Shown: piece by piece, positions 32,495 to 40,691 of the stretch
Numbering within the stretch: position 1 is the stretch's first letter
Layout of the letters: each line of letters starts with the position of its first letter
DNA from: Nocardioides sediminis
Lineage (GTDB): Bacteria; Actinomycetota; Actinomycetes; Propionibacteriales; Nocardioidaceae
NCBI RefSeq assembly: GCF_003047295.1
Contig: NZ_PZYZ01000001.1
Location: forward strand, 186,001-250,000
Direction of reading: 5' to 3'
Length of the DNA: 64,000 bases
Notes under the pieces: model-generated
The model's database searches: none
Told to the model about the DNA's origin: nothing
What the model saw: the letters and a program-made list of their open reading frames with translations, nothing else
Position numbers and translations under genes: made by a program

Positions 32495-32985
32495 TGGCCG
32501 AGGACCGAACAGAAGACCGCCCGCCGCCACGGGGCGGTGGCGCGACGCACACGGGATCACGAGGCACGTGCCCGGTCTGCGCATCCGACGACGTCATCCA
32601 CCTGGTGATCGGGATGCCTGCCTTGCCCGAAGACTGGGGCAGTGGGCCGGTCTGGGTCGAGTGGGTGGGGTGTGCGCATCCCGGCTACAACCGACGCTGC
32701 GCGTCGTGCGGAGGGACGTGGACGGCTTCTTCTGAGACGACCTTCCACAGCGTTCTCGAGGTGATGGCGCATGCACACGTGGACACCCCGGACGACTTGG
32801 CGGATTGGATCTCCGAGGAGTACGAGCACGACGCATGGGTGCGGGTGGACGACCACCATCTCGAGATCGGCTTTCGGAATCGGTCCGTGACAATCGTCTA
32901 TCCGGTGCGTGAAGACGACCTCTGGGAGAGCCTGGACGACCTCCACGACGAGCTGAGCGAGGAGCTCGCCGCAGAACGGGAATGA
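32494..32985 (+). CDS. Zinc-ribbon protein, partner of the PGN_0703-type nuclease
   Basis: 163 aa, ATG inside the previous stop codon. Two CxxC pairs, 'GTCPVCASDD' (about 24-30) and 'RRCASCGGTW' (about 70-76), make a zinc ribbon around an Asp/Trp-rich loop. The C-terminal 75 residues are strongly acidic ('YEHDAWVRVDDHHLEIGF', 'LWESLDDLHDELSEELAAE') with alternating strand and helix patterns. Not recognised as a family. The overlap with the nuclease gene points to a common job; an acidic small partner could control or inhibit the nuclease, but no direct evidence is visible. Confidence 0.65.
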   Translation: MAEDRTEDRPPPRGGGATHTGSRGTCPVCASDDVIHLVIGMPALPEDWGSGPVWVEWVGCAHPGYNRRCASCGGTWTASSETTFHSVLEVMAHAHVDTPDDLADWISEEYEHDAWVRVDDHHLEIGFRNRSVTIVYPVREDDLWESLDDLHDELSEELAAERE

Positions 32986-33093
32986 GGAAACCGCGCTGCC
33001 TCGCGAGGAAGGTTTGGACGTCGACCGCGACCTGGGGCGTCTCCGAGCGCGGTGGATCCGCCCGTATTGGCCGCTCTCGCTTCCGCAAGCGCG

Positions 33094-33099
33094 CATACT
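33094..33099 (+). promoter_or_regulatory. -10 element CATACT upstream of the 73-aa gene
   Basis: CATACT is seven bases before ATG 33107. The intervening GGAGG ends only two bases before the ATG, too close for a normal ribosome site, so leaderless expression is preferred. Confidence 0.35.
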
Positions 33100-33106
33100 G
33101 GAGGCA

Positions 33107-33328
33107 ATGACGACTTCACCCTGGTCCACGCGGAAGCCTCTCTCCTCGAGCCCCTTCCATCCCAAGCCCGAGCCGGAGATCGAGGTGTATGCCGTGGGAG
33201 ACCAGGTCTGCCACGACCTGTACGGCCTCGGGCGCGTCCTCGGCGTCGAGGCCCACGCCGTGTCGGTCGACTTCGGCGCCAAGACGGTGCGCATCACGAG
33301 CCCGTACGCCAAGCTCGAGCATCTGTAG
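33107..33328 (+). CDS. Small conserved actinobacterial protein with SH3-like C-terminus
   Basis: 73 aa. The first 22 residues are Ser/Pro-rich; the rest, 'YAVGDQVCHDLYGLGRVLGV' then 'AVSVDFGAKTVRITSPYAK', has the strand pattern of the small SH3-like CarD/UvrD-tail folds: 'VGDxVxHxxYGLGRV', then 'VxVDFG', then 'I'. Short stand-alone proteins of this kind are common next to housekeeping genes in Nocardioides-like genomes. Function is not known; nucleic-acid or polymerase binding is a guess from the CarD-like pattern. Start at ATG 33107 as the nearest start after the -10 box. Confidence 0.65.
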   Translation: MTTSPWSTRKPLSSSPFHPKPEPEIEVYAVGDQVCHDLYGLGRVLGVEAHAVSVDFGAKTVRITSPYAKLEHL

Positions 33329-33452
33329 CCGGACCGTCCCTCAATCACATCGTCCCTGAGCGGGGTCGACGTGAGCCCTGCGTGCCCAAATTCGGGGCAG
33401 CCGGCAACCTTGACCCAGCCCTATCCTCGACGGAGACGACGCGAGGAATGGG

Positions 33453-35333
33453 GTGGACGGCCAGCCGCAACTTCACCTGCACGTGCTCGGCGAGCTCACG
33501 GCCACGCGCGACGGCGCGGTCGTGGACCTCGGCGGGCGGCGCCAGCGCGCCGTACTGGCTGGGCTGATCATCGCGCGGGACGAGGTGGTCCCGGCGGATC
33601 GGCTCGTCGACTGTGTGTGGGGCGAGGAGCCACCGACGAACGCGAACGGGGCGCTGCAGGCCTACGTGAGCCACCTGCGCAAACGCCTCGAGCCGGACGC
33701 CACGGCAAGGCACCGCGGTGGGGTGATCGCCCGGGCCGGCCCGGGCTACGTGCTACGCGTAGCACCCGACGCCGTGGACGCGTGGGCCTTCGAGGCGGCG
33801 GTCGAGTCGGCGGCGGGCCTGGCGCCTGCGGACGCTGTGTGCACGCTGGAGCCCGCGCTGCGGATGTGGCGCGGCCCGGCGTACGCCGACTACGCCAACG
33901 AGTCCTGGGCGGAGGCGGAGATCGGCCGGCTGACCGAGCTCCGCGCGGTCGCCCGCGAGCGCCTCCTCGCCACGCGCCTCGAGCTGGGTGAGGCGCAGCT
34001 CGTCATCGGCGAGCTCGAGGCGCTCGTCAACGAGGACCCGCTCCGCGAGGAGCGCTGGCGCCTCCTCACCCTCGCGCTCTACCGGGCGCACCGGCAGGCC
34101 GCGGCGCTGGCGGCCTTGCGCCGGGCCCGCCAGGTGCTCGCCGACGAGCTGGGCGTCGACCCCGGCCCCGCGCTGCGCTCGCTCGAAGCGGAGGTGCTCG
34201 CCCAGTCGCCCCACCTCGACGTGCCGACCACCGCGAAGACCACGAACGCGACCCCGCTCGTCCCACGGCCACGGACGCCCGACGGGCTCGTGGACCGCGA
34301 GCGTGAGATGGCCGTCCTGCGCGCCTTGGTCGACGACCTCAGCGTCGGGAGCTCCGGGTGCCTGCTGATCGAGGGCCCCGCCGGCATCGGCAAGACGCGC
34401 CTGCTCGACGAGCTGCGCAGGCTCGCGGTCGGTGCCGGCGTCTGGGTGCGGTCGGCGCGGAGCAGCTCCCTCGAGCGGGACTTCGAGTGGGGAGTGGTCC
34501 GGCAGCTGCTCGGCGCCGGCGCGGACGAGGCGGTGGGTCGCGACGAGCGGTTCGCCGCGCTGCGCGGCCTCTGCGAGGTCACCACGAAGCTCGCCGACGA
34601 CGCACCGTTCGTGCTATGCGTCGACGACATCCAGTGGTGCGACGTGGCGTCGCTGCAGTTCCTCGCCTACCTGGTCCGGCGCCTCGAGGGACTGCCCGTG
34701 CTGGTCGTGCTCGCCGTGCGCTCCGGGGAGACGCACGGCGCCGACGACCTGCTGGCCGAGCTCGCCGGCAACGAGGCGGTCTCGGTGCTGCACCCCGCGC
34801 CGCTCACCGAGCTGGGCACCGCCGCCCTGGTCACCGACCGGCTCGGCCGGGGCGCGGACACGTTCGTCGCCACCTGCCACCGGATGACATCGGGCAACCC
34901 GCTGCTCCTGCGCCAGCTGCTGCGCGCGCTGGCTGACCAGGGCGTCCCGCCCGACGCCGCCCACGTCGACACGGTCCGGGCGGTGGGGTCACGGGCGATC
35001 ACGTCGCTCGTCACTCTGCGGCTGCGTCGGATGCCGGCGACCGTCACCACGGTCGCGCACGCGGTGGCGGTGCTCGGGCCGCTCGCCGACCTGGTGACCG
35101 TCGCCGACGTCGCCCAGCACTCGGAGGAGGACGTCGCGGCCGCGCTCGACGTACTGGCCCGCAGCGAGATCCTCCTCGACGGGCAGCCGCTCGACTTCGT
35201 CAACCCGCTGGTGCGCGACGCGATCCACGCCGACATCCCGGCGGGTGAGCGCGCGCTCCTCCACGAGCGGATGAGCCGCCGACTCAAGTCATCCTCAAGT
35301 CAGCCCGGGCACGCTGGGGTGCCCCGATCGTGA
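33453..35333 (+). CDS. SARP/AfsR-type transcriptional regulator (OmpR wHTH + BTAD + ATPase)
   Basis: 626 aa. N-terminal winged helix of SARP type ('LHLHVLGELTATRDG', 'LGGRRQRAVLAGLIIARDEVV', 'LQAYVSHLRKRLEP', 'GPGYVLRV'); then a BTAD helical repeat domain to about 245 ('DAWAFEAAVESAAGL', 'ALYRAHRQAAALAALRRAR'); then an AAA/NB-ARC-like ATPase with Walker A 'LLIEGPAGIGKTRLL' (about 306-320) and Walker B 'FVLCVDDIQW'. The chain ends soon after the ATPase, so the TPR tail of AfsR is missing. Members activate nearby operons by binding 11-bp-phased direct repeats; such repeats (CAAGTC) lie before both oxidase genes downstream. GTG 33453 begins just before the conserved domain. Confidence 0.88.
   Translation: MDGQPQLHLHVLGELTATRDGAVVDLGGRRQRAVLAGLIIARDEVVPADRLVDCVWGEEPPTNANGALQAYVSHLRKRLEPDATARHRGGVIARAGPGYVLRVAPDAVDAWAFEAAVESAAGLAPADAVCTLEPALRMWRGPAYADYANESWAEAEIGRLTELRAVARERLLATRLELGEAQLVIGELEALVNEDPLREERWRLLTLALYRAHRQAAALAALRRARQVLADELGVDPGPALRSLEAEVLAQSPHLDVPTTAKTTNATPLVPRPRTPDGLVDREREMAVLRALVDDLSVGSSGCLLIEGPAGIGKTRLLDELRRLAVGAGVWVRSARSSSLERDFEWGVVRQLLGAGADEAVGRDERFAALRGLCEVTTKLADDAPFVLCVDDIQWCDVASLQFLAYLVRRLEGLPVLVVLAVRSGETHGADDLLAELAGNEAVSVLHPAPLTELGTAALVTDRLGRGADTFVATCHRMTSGNPLLLRQLLRALADQGVPPDAAHVDTVRAVGSRAITSLVTLRLRRMPATVTTVAHAVAVLGPLADLVTVADVAQHSEEDVAAALDVLARSEILLDGQPLDFVNPLVRDAIHADIPAGERALLHERMSRRLKSSSSQPGHAGVPRS
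35285..35301 (+). promoter_or_regulatory. SARP-type direct repeat: two CAAGTC, 11-bp period
   Basis: CAAGTC at 35,285-35,290 and 35,296-35,301. The pair lies in the last codons of the SARP gene, 34 bases before the first oxidase gene. The same hexamer with the same period precedes the second oxidase gene. The SARP encoded just upstream is the obvious binder. Confidence 0.55.
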
Positions 35334-35334
35334 G

Positions 35335-36699
35335 GTGGTGACCGTGCCCGAGACCGAAGCGCTCCGCGGGCTGGCCGGTGGTGCCGTCCACCTGCCCGGG
35401 GACGCCCTCTACGACGAGGCGCGGATGCCCTGGAACCTCCAGGTCGACGAGCACCCGGCGGCCGTCGCCTACCCGGCCGACCCGCAGGAGGTCGCGCTGA
35501 TCATCAAGGCCGCCGCGGCGTCCGGCCTCCGGGTCGCCCCCCAGGGCACCGGGCACGGCGCCCCGCCGCTCGCGGGCCGGCTCGGCGACGCCGTGCTGCT
35601 GCGTACGTCCGCGATGACCGGGCTGCGTGTGGACGCATCGAGCCGTACGGCGCGCGCCGACGCCGGCGTGCTGTGGGGCGACGTCGTCGCCCGGGCCGGC
35701 CGGGTCGAGCTGGCCGGGATGCACATGTCCAGCCCGGGCGTGGGCGTGGTCGGCTCGTCGCTCGGCGGCGGGGTGAGCTGGTACGCCCGGCAGCACGGCC
35801 TGCAGTGCAGCGCGATCACCGCCGTCGAGCTGGTGCTCGCCGACGGGACCTTCGTGCGCGCCACCGAGGACCAGGACGCCGACCTGCTGTGGGCGGCGCG
35901 CGGCGGCCACGGCGGCTTCGGGGTCGTCACGTCGCTGGAGTTCGACCTGCTGCCGGTCCCGACGGCGTACGCCGGGATGCTGGCGTGGGACTGGCGGCAC
36001 GCCCGCCGCGTCCTCACCGCGTGGGGCGAGTGGACCGAGGACGCGCCCGAGTCGGTGACGAGCGTGGCCCGGATCTTCCAGGTGCCCGAGGCGGAGTGGC
36101 TGCCCGCCGGGCTCAGCGGCCGCAAGATGGTCATGATCGACGCGGTGGCACTGGGCGACGCCGAGGCGGGCGCCCGCGCGATCGCCCCGCTGCGCGCGCT
36201 GCGGCCGGAGCTCGACACCTTCGCCCAGATGCCGGCCGCCGACATCGCGCACCTGCAGCTCGACCCGCAGGAGCCCACCGCGGTCTACGCCAACAGCGTC
36301 CTGGTCCACGGCTTCCCGGCGGACGCGGTCGACGCGCTCGTCGCGGCCGCCGGCCCCGGGTCGGGCAGCAACCTGCTCTTCGTCGAGCTGCGCCAGCTGG
36401 GTGGCGCGCTGGCCCGGCCCGCCCCGCGCGGCGGCGCGCTCGACCACCTCGACGGCTCGTTCCTGGTGCTCGGCGTCGGGCTCGACGTGGGCACCGGCTG
36501 GAGCGCCGTACGGGAGGACGCCATGCGGGTCCTGGACTCGCTCGCGCCGTGGACGTCGCGAGCGTCGTACCTCTCGATGGCCTACGAGGCCGCGGCCCGG
36601 CGCGGCTGGTCGCCCGCGTCGTACGACCGGCTCCTCCGGATCCGCAGGGCGGCGGACCCGACCGGGCTCTTCGTCGGGCCGCAGCGCTCCGGCGACTGA
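35335..36699 (+). CDS. FAD-linked oxidase (PCMH/BBE family), first copy
   Basis: 454 aa. N-terminal PCMH FAD domain: 'AVAYPADPQEVALIIKAAAA', 'VAPQGTGHGAPP' with H74 as the usual histidyl-FAD attachment residue, 'SPGVGVVGSSLGGGVSWY', 'AARGGHGGFGVVTSLEFDL'. The C-terminal BBE segment ends 'YDRLLRIRRAADPTGLFVG', the family's 'DPxxLF' closing motif. The second attachment Cys of bicovalent members is not evident. Such cytoplasmic enzymes oxidise alcohols, sugars or natural-product intermediates with O2. Start GTG 35335, two bases after the SARP stop. It is a paralogue of the next gene, and both carry SARP repeats upstream, so a small secondary-metabolism or detoxification operon is likely. Substrate unknown. 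Confidence 0.85.
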   Translation: MVTVPETEALRGLAGGAVHLPGDALYDEARMPWNLQVDEHPAAVAYPADPQEVALIIKAAAASGLRVAPQGTGHGAPPLAGRLGDAVLLRTSAMTGLRVDASSRTARADAGVLWGDVVARAGRVELAGMHMSSPGVGVVGSSLGGGVSWYARQHGLQCSAITAVELVLADGTFVRATEDQDADLLWAARGGHGGFGVVTSLEFDLLPVPTAYAGMLAWDWRHARRVLTAWGEWTEDAPESVTSVARIFQVPEAEWLPAGLSGRKMVMIDAVALGDAEAGARAIAPLRALRPELDTFAQMPAADIAHLQLDPQEPTAVYANSVLVHGFPADAVDALVAAAGPGSGSNLLFVELRQLGGALARPAPRGGALDHLDGSFLVLGVGLDVGTGWSAVREDAMRVLDSLAPWTSRASYLSMAYEAAARRGWSPASYDRLLRIRRAADPTGLFVGPQRSGD

Positions 36700-36706
36700 C
36701 GCGGCT

Positions 36707-36734
36707 CAAGTCGCGTCCAAGTCCGGCTCAACCA
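36707..36734 (+). promoter_or_regulatory. SARP-type direct repeat: CAAGTC, CAAGTC, CAACCA with 11-bp period
   Basis: CAAGTC at 36,707-36,712 and 36,718-36,723, and a weaker CAACCA at 36,729-36,734, all 11 bases apart, within the 92-base gap between the two oxidase genes. Matches the classical SARP operator geometry. Confidence 0.6.
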
Positions 36735-36791
36735 CCCGGGTGCACCTTCGTCGGGTCAACGACGACACGTGAACACCCGGAGGGAAACAGC

Positions 36792-38159
36792 ATGACCATC
36801 GCACAGACCAGCACCGCCGCCATCCCGTTCGCGGAGCTGGACGCACTCACCATCGGCACCGTCGCGGTGCCCGGCGACAAGGCGTACGACGCCCTCGTCT
36901 CGCCGTGGAACGTGGCCGTCCCGGTCCGGCCCGCGGCCGTCCTCGCGGCGCACGACGCCCAGGACGTCGTCGACGCCGTGCAGTTCGCGGCCCGGCACGG
37001 CATCCGCGTCACCCCGCAGGCCACCGGCCACGGCCCGATGGCCGACCTGACCACCGAGCTGCTGGTCACCACCAAGGAGCTCGACGAGGTCGTCATCCAC
37101 CCGGAGGAGGGCTGGGCCCGCGCCGGGGCCGGCGTGAAGTGGCTCAAGGTGGTGGAGGCCGCGGCGCCGTACGGCCTGGCGCCGCTCTCGGGCTCGATCA
37201 CCGACGTCGGCATCGTCGGCTACACGACCGGCGGCGGGCTCGGGCCGATGGCTCGCACCTACGGGCTCGCCATCGACAAGGTCCGCGCCATCGAGGTCGT
37301 CACCGGCGACGGCGTGCTCCGCCGGGTGACGCCGACCGAGGACTCGGAGCTCTTCTTCGCCCTGCGCGGCGCGAAGGGGATGCTGGGCATCATCACGGCG
37401 ATCGAGTTCGACCTCGTCCGGCAGCCGAGGTTCTACGGCGGCTCGCTGTGGTTCGACGGCGCGGACGCCCCCGCGGTCATCGATGCCTGGCGTGCCTGGT
37501 CGGCGGAGCTGCCGGAGGAGGGCACCACGTCCTTCGCGCTCTTCCAGCTGCCCGACATGGAGGGCGTGCCGCCGATGCTGGCCGGCCGGCTGACGCTGTC
37601 GATCCGCTTCGTGTGGACGGGGCCCGCCGAGGAGGGGGAGCGCTGGTTCGCCGCCATCCGGGCCGCCGCCCCGGTGATCCTCGACGACGTGGCCGACAAG
37701 CCCTACACGGCTATCGACTCGGTCCACACGGACCCGCTCGACCCGACCCCGGCCTACGAGGCGGGCCACGTGCTCACCGACTTCACGGAGGCGACCGCGG
37801 AGGCGCTGCTCGCTTTGACGGGGCCGGGGGTGGCGTCGCCGCAGATCCTGGTCGAGGTGCGCCAGCTCGGCGGCGCGTTCGCCCGCCCGGGTGAGCACCC
37901 GAGCGCGTTCGCGTCGCGCGCCGCGGCGTACTCGCTGCTCGTCGTCGGCATCGCGGAGATCCCCGGAGTGGAGGACCACGCTGCCGCGATCCTCGACGCG
38001 ATGGCGCCGTGGATCGGCGGGCACCGGCTGCCGAACTTCACGTTCACGCCGGAGGAGTACGTCGACGCGTACGACGAGGTGACCCTCGCGCGGCTGCGCC
38101 GGGCGCGGCGGACCTACGACCCGGACGGCGTGCTGATGATCGGCGGCGTGCTGGGCTGA
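36792..38159 (+). CDS. FAD-linked oxidase (PCMH/BBE family), second copy
   Basis: 455 aa; CGGAGGG ribosome site eight bases before the ATG, after a 92-base gap with SARP repeats. The same layout as the previous gene: 'AQDVVDAVQFAARHGIRV', 'PQATGHGPMADL' (H80 for histidyl-FAD), 'ITDVGIVGYTTGGGLGPMA', 'ALRGAKGMLGIITAIEFDL', and C-terminal 'RLRRARRTYDPDGVLMIGG'. The two proteins are clearly paralogous but far from identical, so they probably act on related substrates or steps. Having its own operator suggests it can be switched on separately by the SARP regulator. It is followed by a strong hairpin terminator. Confidence 0.85.
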   Translation: MTIAQTSTAAIPFAELDALTIGTVAVPGDKAYDALVSPWNVAVPVRPAAVLAAHDAQDVVDAVQFAARHGIRVTPQATGHGPMADLTTELLVTTKELDEVVIHPEEGWARAGAGVKWLKVVEAAAPYGLAPLSGSITDVGIVGYTTGGGLGPMARTYGLAIDKVRAIEVVTGDGVLRRVTPTEDSELFFALRGAKGMLGIITAIEFDLVRQPRFYGGSLWFDGADAPAVIDAWRAWSAELPEEGTTSFALFQLPDMEGVPPMLAGRLTLSIRFVWTGPAEEGERWFAAIRAAAPVILDDVADKPYTAIDSVHTDPLDPTPAYEAGHVLTDFTEATAEALLALTGPGVASPQILVEVRQLGGAFARPGEHPSAFASRAAAYSLLVVGIAEIPGVEDHAAAILDAMAPWIGGHRLPNFTFTPEEYVDAYDEVTLARLRRARRTYDPDGVLMIGGVLG

Positions 38160-38169
38160 GGTCCCCCTG

Positions 38170-38208
38170 CGACCCGTGGCCCCCTGGTTGGTGGGGGGTC
38201 ACGGGTCG
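38170..38208 (+). terminator. Hairpin terminator after the second oxidase gene
   Basis: CGACCCGTG (38,170-38,178) pairs with CACGGGTCG (38,200-38,208), and CCCCC (38,180-38,184) pairs with GGGGG (38,193-38,197), leaving a short loop and one internal mismatch. There is no long T-run, as is usual in this group. It lies 11 bases after the stop codon. Confidence 0.65.
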
Positions 38209-38364
38209 TGGTTCTCCACAGATGTGCTGGCGGGCCTCGCGGAGCGGCGTCTGCCGCCCTTGACTGGACGGGTGCCCAGATCTCGGAACCGCCAGCCCCG
38301 CAATCGCTCCGCTCGCCAACGACAGCGAGCCCGACAGCAGCGAGCGGGCAGTGAGCGTCGGCTC

Positions 38365-39517
38365 GTGGCGACGCTCCGGCCGGGGCAGTCCCTCGATCAC
38401 CTGCTGACCGAGGACGACCACGGCAGCATGCAGCGCGCGCTGGACGCCGAGGCTCGCGGCGAGGCTCGCCTGGCGTGGGAGGAGCACATGTCGGGGCTCG
38501 TCGTGGAGGAAGCCCTCACGCACCACCGGTTGTTCGAGCTGGCCAACCTCGGTGACGAGGCGCCGGCGTGGATGTGCTCGCGCTGGGCGGTCGACCAGGC
38601 AGTGCGCTGGATGCTGATGACCGAAGACCCGCGCTGCGACGACGTGGTGCGCACCATCCTGGTCGCCCTCCACTTCTCTCGCATCGAGCCCGTGCTGGAT
38701 GATCCGACCGCGTTGAACGAGTGCGGCACCGCTGTCGCGGCGAGTGACTAGGTCTACCAGCAGCTGGCGGCCTACGAGTTCGGGGGCCTGCGAGACTTCC
38801 TCGACGTGCGTGCGGAGCAGGGCCTGCTCGGCCGTCTGGACCAGATCGACGAGTGGGAACGGGCCGCGGTGACGGCGTACGAGCTCATCGAGGCTCGCGA
38901 TGACGTGCTTCATGCTCTCCGCCTCAGCGATGACGAGCCGGTGGCTGCTCAACCTGGGGGCGATGACGGACGTGGGGCCGGGTCGCACCGTCGTCGGCCG
39001 CGTGGTCCCGGTGTCGGTCTGGCCGTTCGCCATGTTCGAGTCGAGGCCGCTGCCGGTCGACCGGGCCACCGCCGAGCACGTCGCTGAGCGGACACGTGGC
39101 GAGGACGACCTCGGTTGGTTCTGAGCCCTGGCCAGTGCCTGCGAGCAGGGCCGGCTGCCCTCCGGGTCGACGTGCGCCAACGGCACGCTCTGGTCCACGG
39201 ACATCGTTCCCGAGCGTGGCGGTGAGCGCAGCGAAGCGGGTCGCATGAAGGAGCTGCGCGCGGCGGGGCTGACGGAACCCCAGGCCAACGGCGTGTGCGT
39301 CGTCGAGGTCGGCCTGATCGTGGCCGAGGTCAGCGGGGACATCGGGCCGATCGCCTCGCACGTGACGGCAGTCCTGATGGATCCAGCCGTCCACGAGGCG
39401 CTGAAGGAACACAGTGTGGGACAGGGCAAGGGGCAGTTGTTCCGGGTCCTGGCGGCGGGAACGCCGTCGCCGGTCCGGGAGCGGTGTCTCGAGCTGGCCG
39501 ATCTGAGCGAACAATGA
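38365..39517 (+). pseudogene. Decayed gene of unknown function (two stops and a frameshift)
   Basis: Continuous protein-like sequence runs from 'LRPGQSLDHLLTEDDHGSM' through 'EEHMSGLVVEEALTHHRLF' and 'WAVDQAVRWMLMTEDPRC', is broken by TAG at 38,749, resumes with 'VYQQLAAYEFGGLRDFLDV' in the same frame, shifts frame near 38,940 into 'LLNLGAMTDVGPGRTVVG', meets TGA at 39,122 after 'EDDLGWF', and continues with 'MKELRAAGLTEPQANGVCV' to a proper stop at 39,517. Both stops fall where a Trp (TGG) would fit, so each could be one G-to-A change. The restored product would be about 380 aa. I do not recognise the family. Three lesions make sequencing error unlikely. Confidence 0.7.
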
Positions 39518-39531
39518 GCCGCATCATCGAA

Positions 39532-39551
39532 GTGCTACAAGGTGCTACGCT
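39532..39551 (+). promoter_or_regulatory. Promoter and possible operator of the Phd/PIN pair
   Basis: GTGCTAC occurs at 39,532-39,538 and 39,542-39,548 (10-base period). TACGCT at 39,546-39,551 is a -10-like box seven bases before the GTG start at 39,559, so the mRNA is probably leaderless. The repeat could be where the antitoxin binds its own promoter; this is inference. Confidence 0.4.
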
Positions 39552-39558
39552 CGTTCGT

Positions 39559-39804
39559 GTGCGGACCATCAGCCAGCGGGAGCTCCGCAACGACAACGCG
39601 GCGATCATGCGCGCGGTCGAGGCGGGCGAGTCCTTCACGGTGACCAAGCGTGGCGTGCCGGTCGCGTGCCTGGTCCCCGTCCCCGAGACCGACCTTCGGC
39701 GGGTCCGGGCGGCTGACCCCGCGTACGACGTCACGGCCCTGCCGCGGGTCATGGCGGGGCGGCCGATGGCGGAGCATCTCGATGATCTCCGGGGCGAGCG
39801 TTGA
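39559..39804 (+). CDS. Phd/YefM-family antitoxin
   Basis: 81 aa from GTG 39559. 'VRTISQRELRNDNAAIMRAV' and 'GESFTVTKRGVPVACLVPV' are the N-terminal DNA-binding half of Phd/YefM antitoxins, where the loop after 'TKRG' is typical. The C-terminal part ('AGRPMAEHLDDLRGER') would wrap around the toxin. It overlaps the PIN toxin gene by four bases (TTGA), standard for translationally coupled toxin-antitoxin pairs. The protein is expected to neutralise the PIN nuclease and repress the promoter. Start chosen because the domain begins here and a -10 box lies seven bases upstream. Confidence 0.85.
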   Translation: MRTISQRELRNDNAAIMRAVEAGESFTVTKRGVPVACLVPVPETDLRRVRAADPAYDVTALPRVMAGRPMAEHLDDLRGER

Positions 39805-40190
39805 GCCGCTGCTACCTCGACACCTCGGCTGCGGTGAAGCTCCTCGTCCAGGAGGCCGAGTCGGACGCGCTGGCGGCCGAGCTGAGCAGCGCGGAGCCAG
39901 AGCTCGTCGCGTGTCTCCTGCTCGAGACCGAGCTGCGCCGCCTCGTGGCGCGCGAGGCTTTCTTGACGCAGCGAGCGGTGACCGATCTCCTCCGGGGCGT
40001 CGACCTGCACGAGCTGCCGCCGCCGCTCTTCGCCGAAGCAGGCCTCCTGCCCGGCGACCGCCTCCGCTCCCTGGACGCCCTCCACCTCGCCGCTGCCATC
40101 CGACTCGAGGTCGCTGCCGTGGTGACCTACGACCAGCGGATGGCCGACGCCGCGACGTCACTCGGGCTCGAGGTCCTCGCGCCCGCCTGA
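39801..40190 (+). CDS. vapC: PIN-domain ribonuclease toxin (VapC family)
   Basis: 129 aa from TTG 39801 overlapping the antitoxin stop. PIN motifs: 'CYLDTSAAVKLLVQE' (first Asp, D6), 'LLLETELRRLVARE' (Glu of the second acidic position), 'RSLDALHLAAAI' (the D-x-x-H third position) and 'VVTYDQRMADAA' (last Asp). All four acidic positions are intact, so an active Mg-dependent RNase is expected. VapC toxins cut tRNA or rRNA and halt growth until bound by antitoxin. Pairing of a VapC with a Phd-type antitoxin is common in actinobacteria. No second toxin nearby. Confidence 0.88.
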   Translation: MSRCYLDTSAAVKLLVQEAESDALAAELSSAEPELVACLLLETELRRLVAREAFLTQRAVTDLLRGVDLHELPPPLFAEAGLLPGDRLRSLDALHLAAAIRLEVAAVVTYDQRMADAATSLGLEVLAPA

Positions 40191-40691
40191 CGGATGGGTC
40201 TCGAAGCGCCGCTCGTTCCTCGCAGCTGCTCGACCGCCTGGGGAACGTCGTTGCGCGGCTCAGGGAGTCGGTCGCCGCGGAGCCGGTGCGGACGGGCGAG
40301 GTGGTCGACTGCGACTACTGGGGTCGTTCCGTGCCCCTCGAGCTGACCTCCGGTCCCCACGCCGAGCTGTGCTCGCGGTCGCTCGCGCAGGAACGACTCG
40401 CTGCCGCGCCGCGGGGCGGGGTGGCCTTCGCCTCGCCTTTTGACGCTCATCGGCACGGCGCCGCTGCGCGACCTGTCGTCCGGGTCGGCGGGCCGATCCC
40501 GCGGTCGGCGGTCATCGACCACCACCCCGAGACGGGGGAAATGACGCCCGGCTGCTGAAGGCGCTGGTCACCTCGCGCCCGACCAACGACGCGGGCGAGC
40601 CCATGTTCGGGGTGTGCGCCGACGTGGTGCGGCCGGGCGTCTGGCGCGCGCCGACACCCCAAGCGGGGCTCCCGAGCGCCCCGGCGTCAGC
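40191..40691. other. Gene-poor stretch with a probable decayed coding remnant
   Basis: 501 bases without a complete gene. On the plus strand 'LLDRLGNVVARLRESVAAE', 'TGEVVDCDYWGRSVPLEL' and 'AELCSRSLAQERLAAA' read like protein for about 60 codons from 40,225, and 'ALVTSRPTNDAGEPMFGVC' follows another frame near 40,560. No start, family or intact frame joins them. Probably remnants of lost genes; nothing else is seen. Confidence 0.35.

Noticed and set aside
35284..38024. Two long minus-strand frames opposite the FAD oxidases
   Set aside because: Arg/Gly/His-rich shadows of well-supported enzymes on the plus strand.
38176..38364. N-terminal extension of the pseudogene frame
   Set aside because: Sequence is Arg/Gln-rich, covers the hairpin terminator and does not look like protein.
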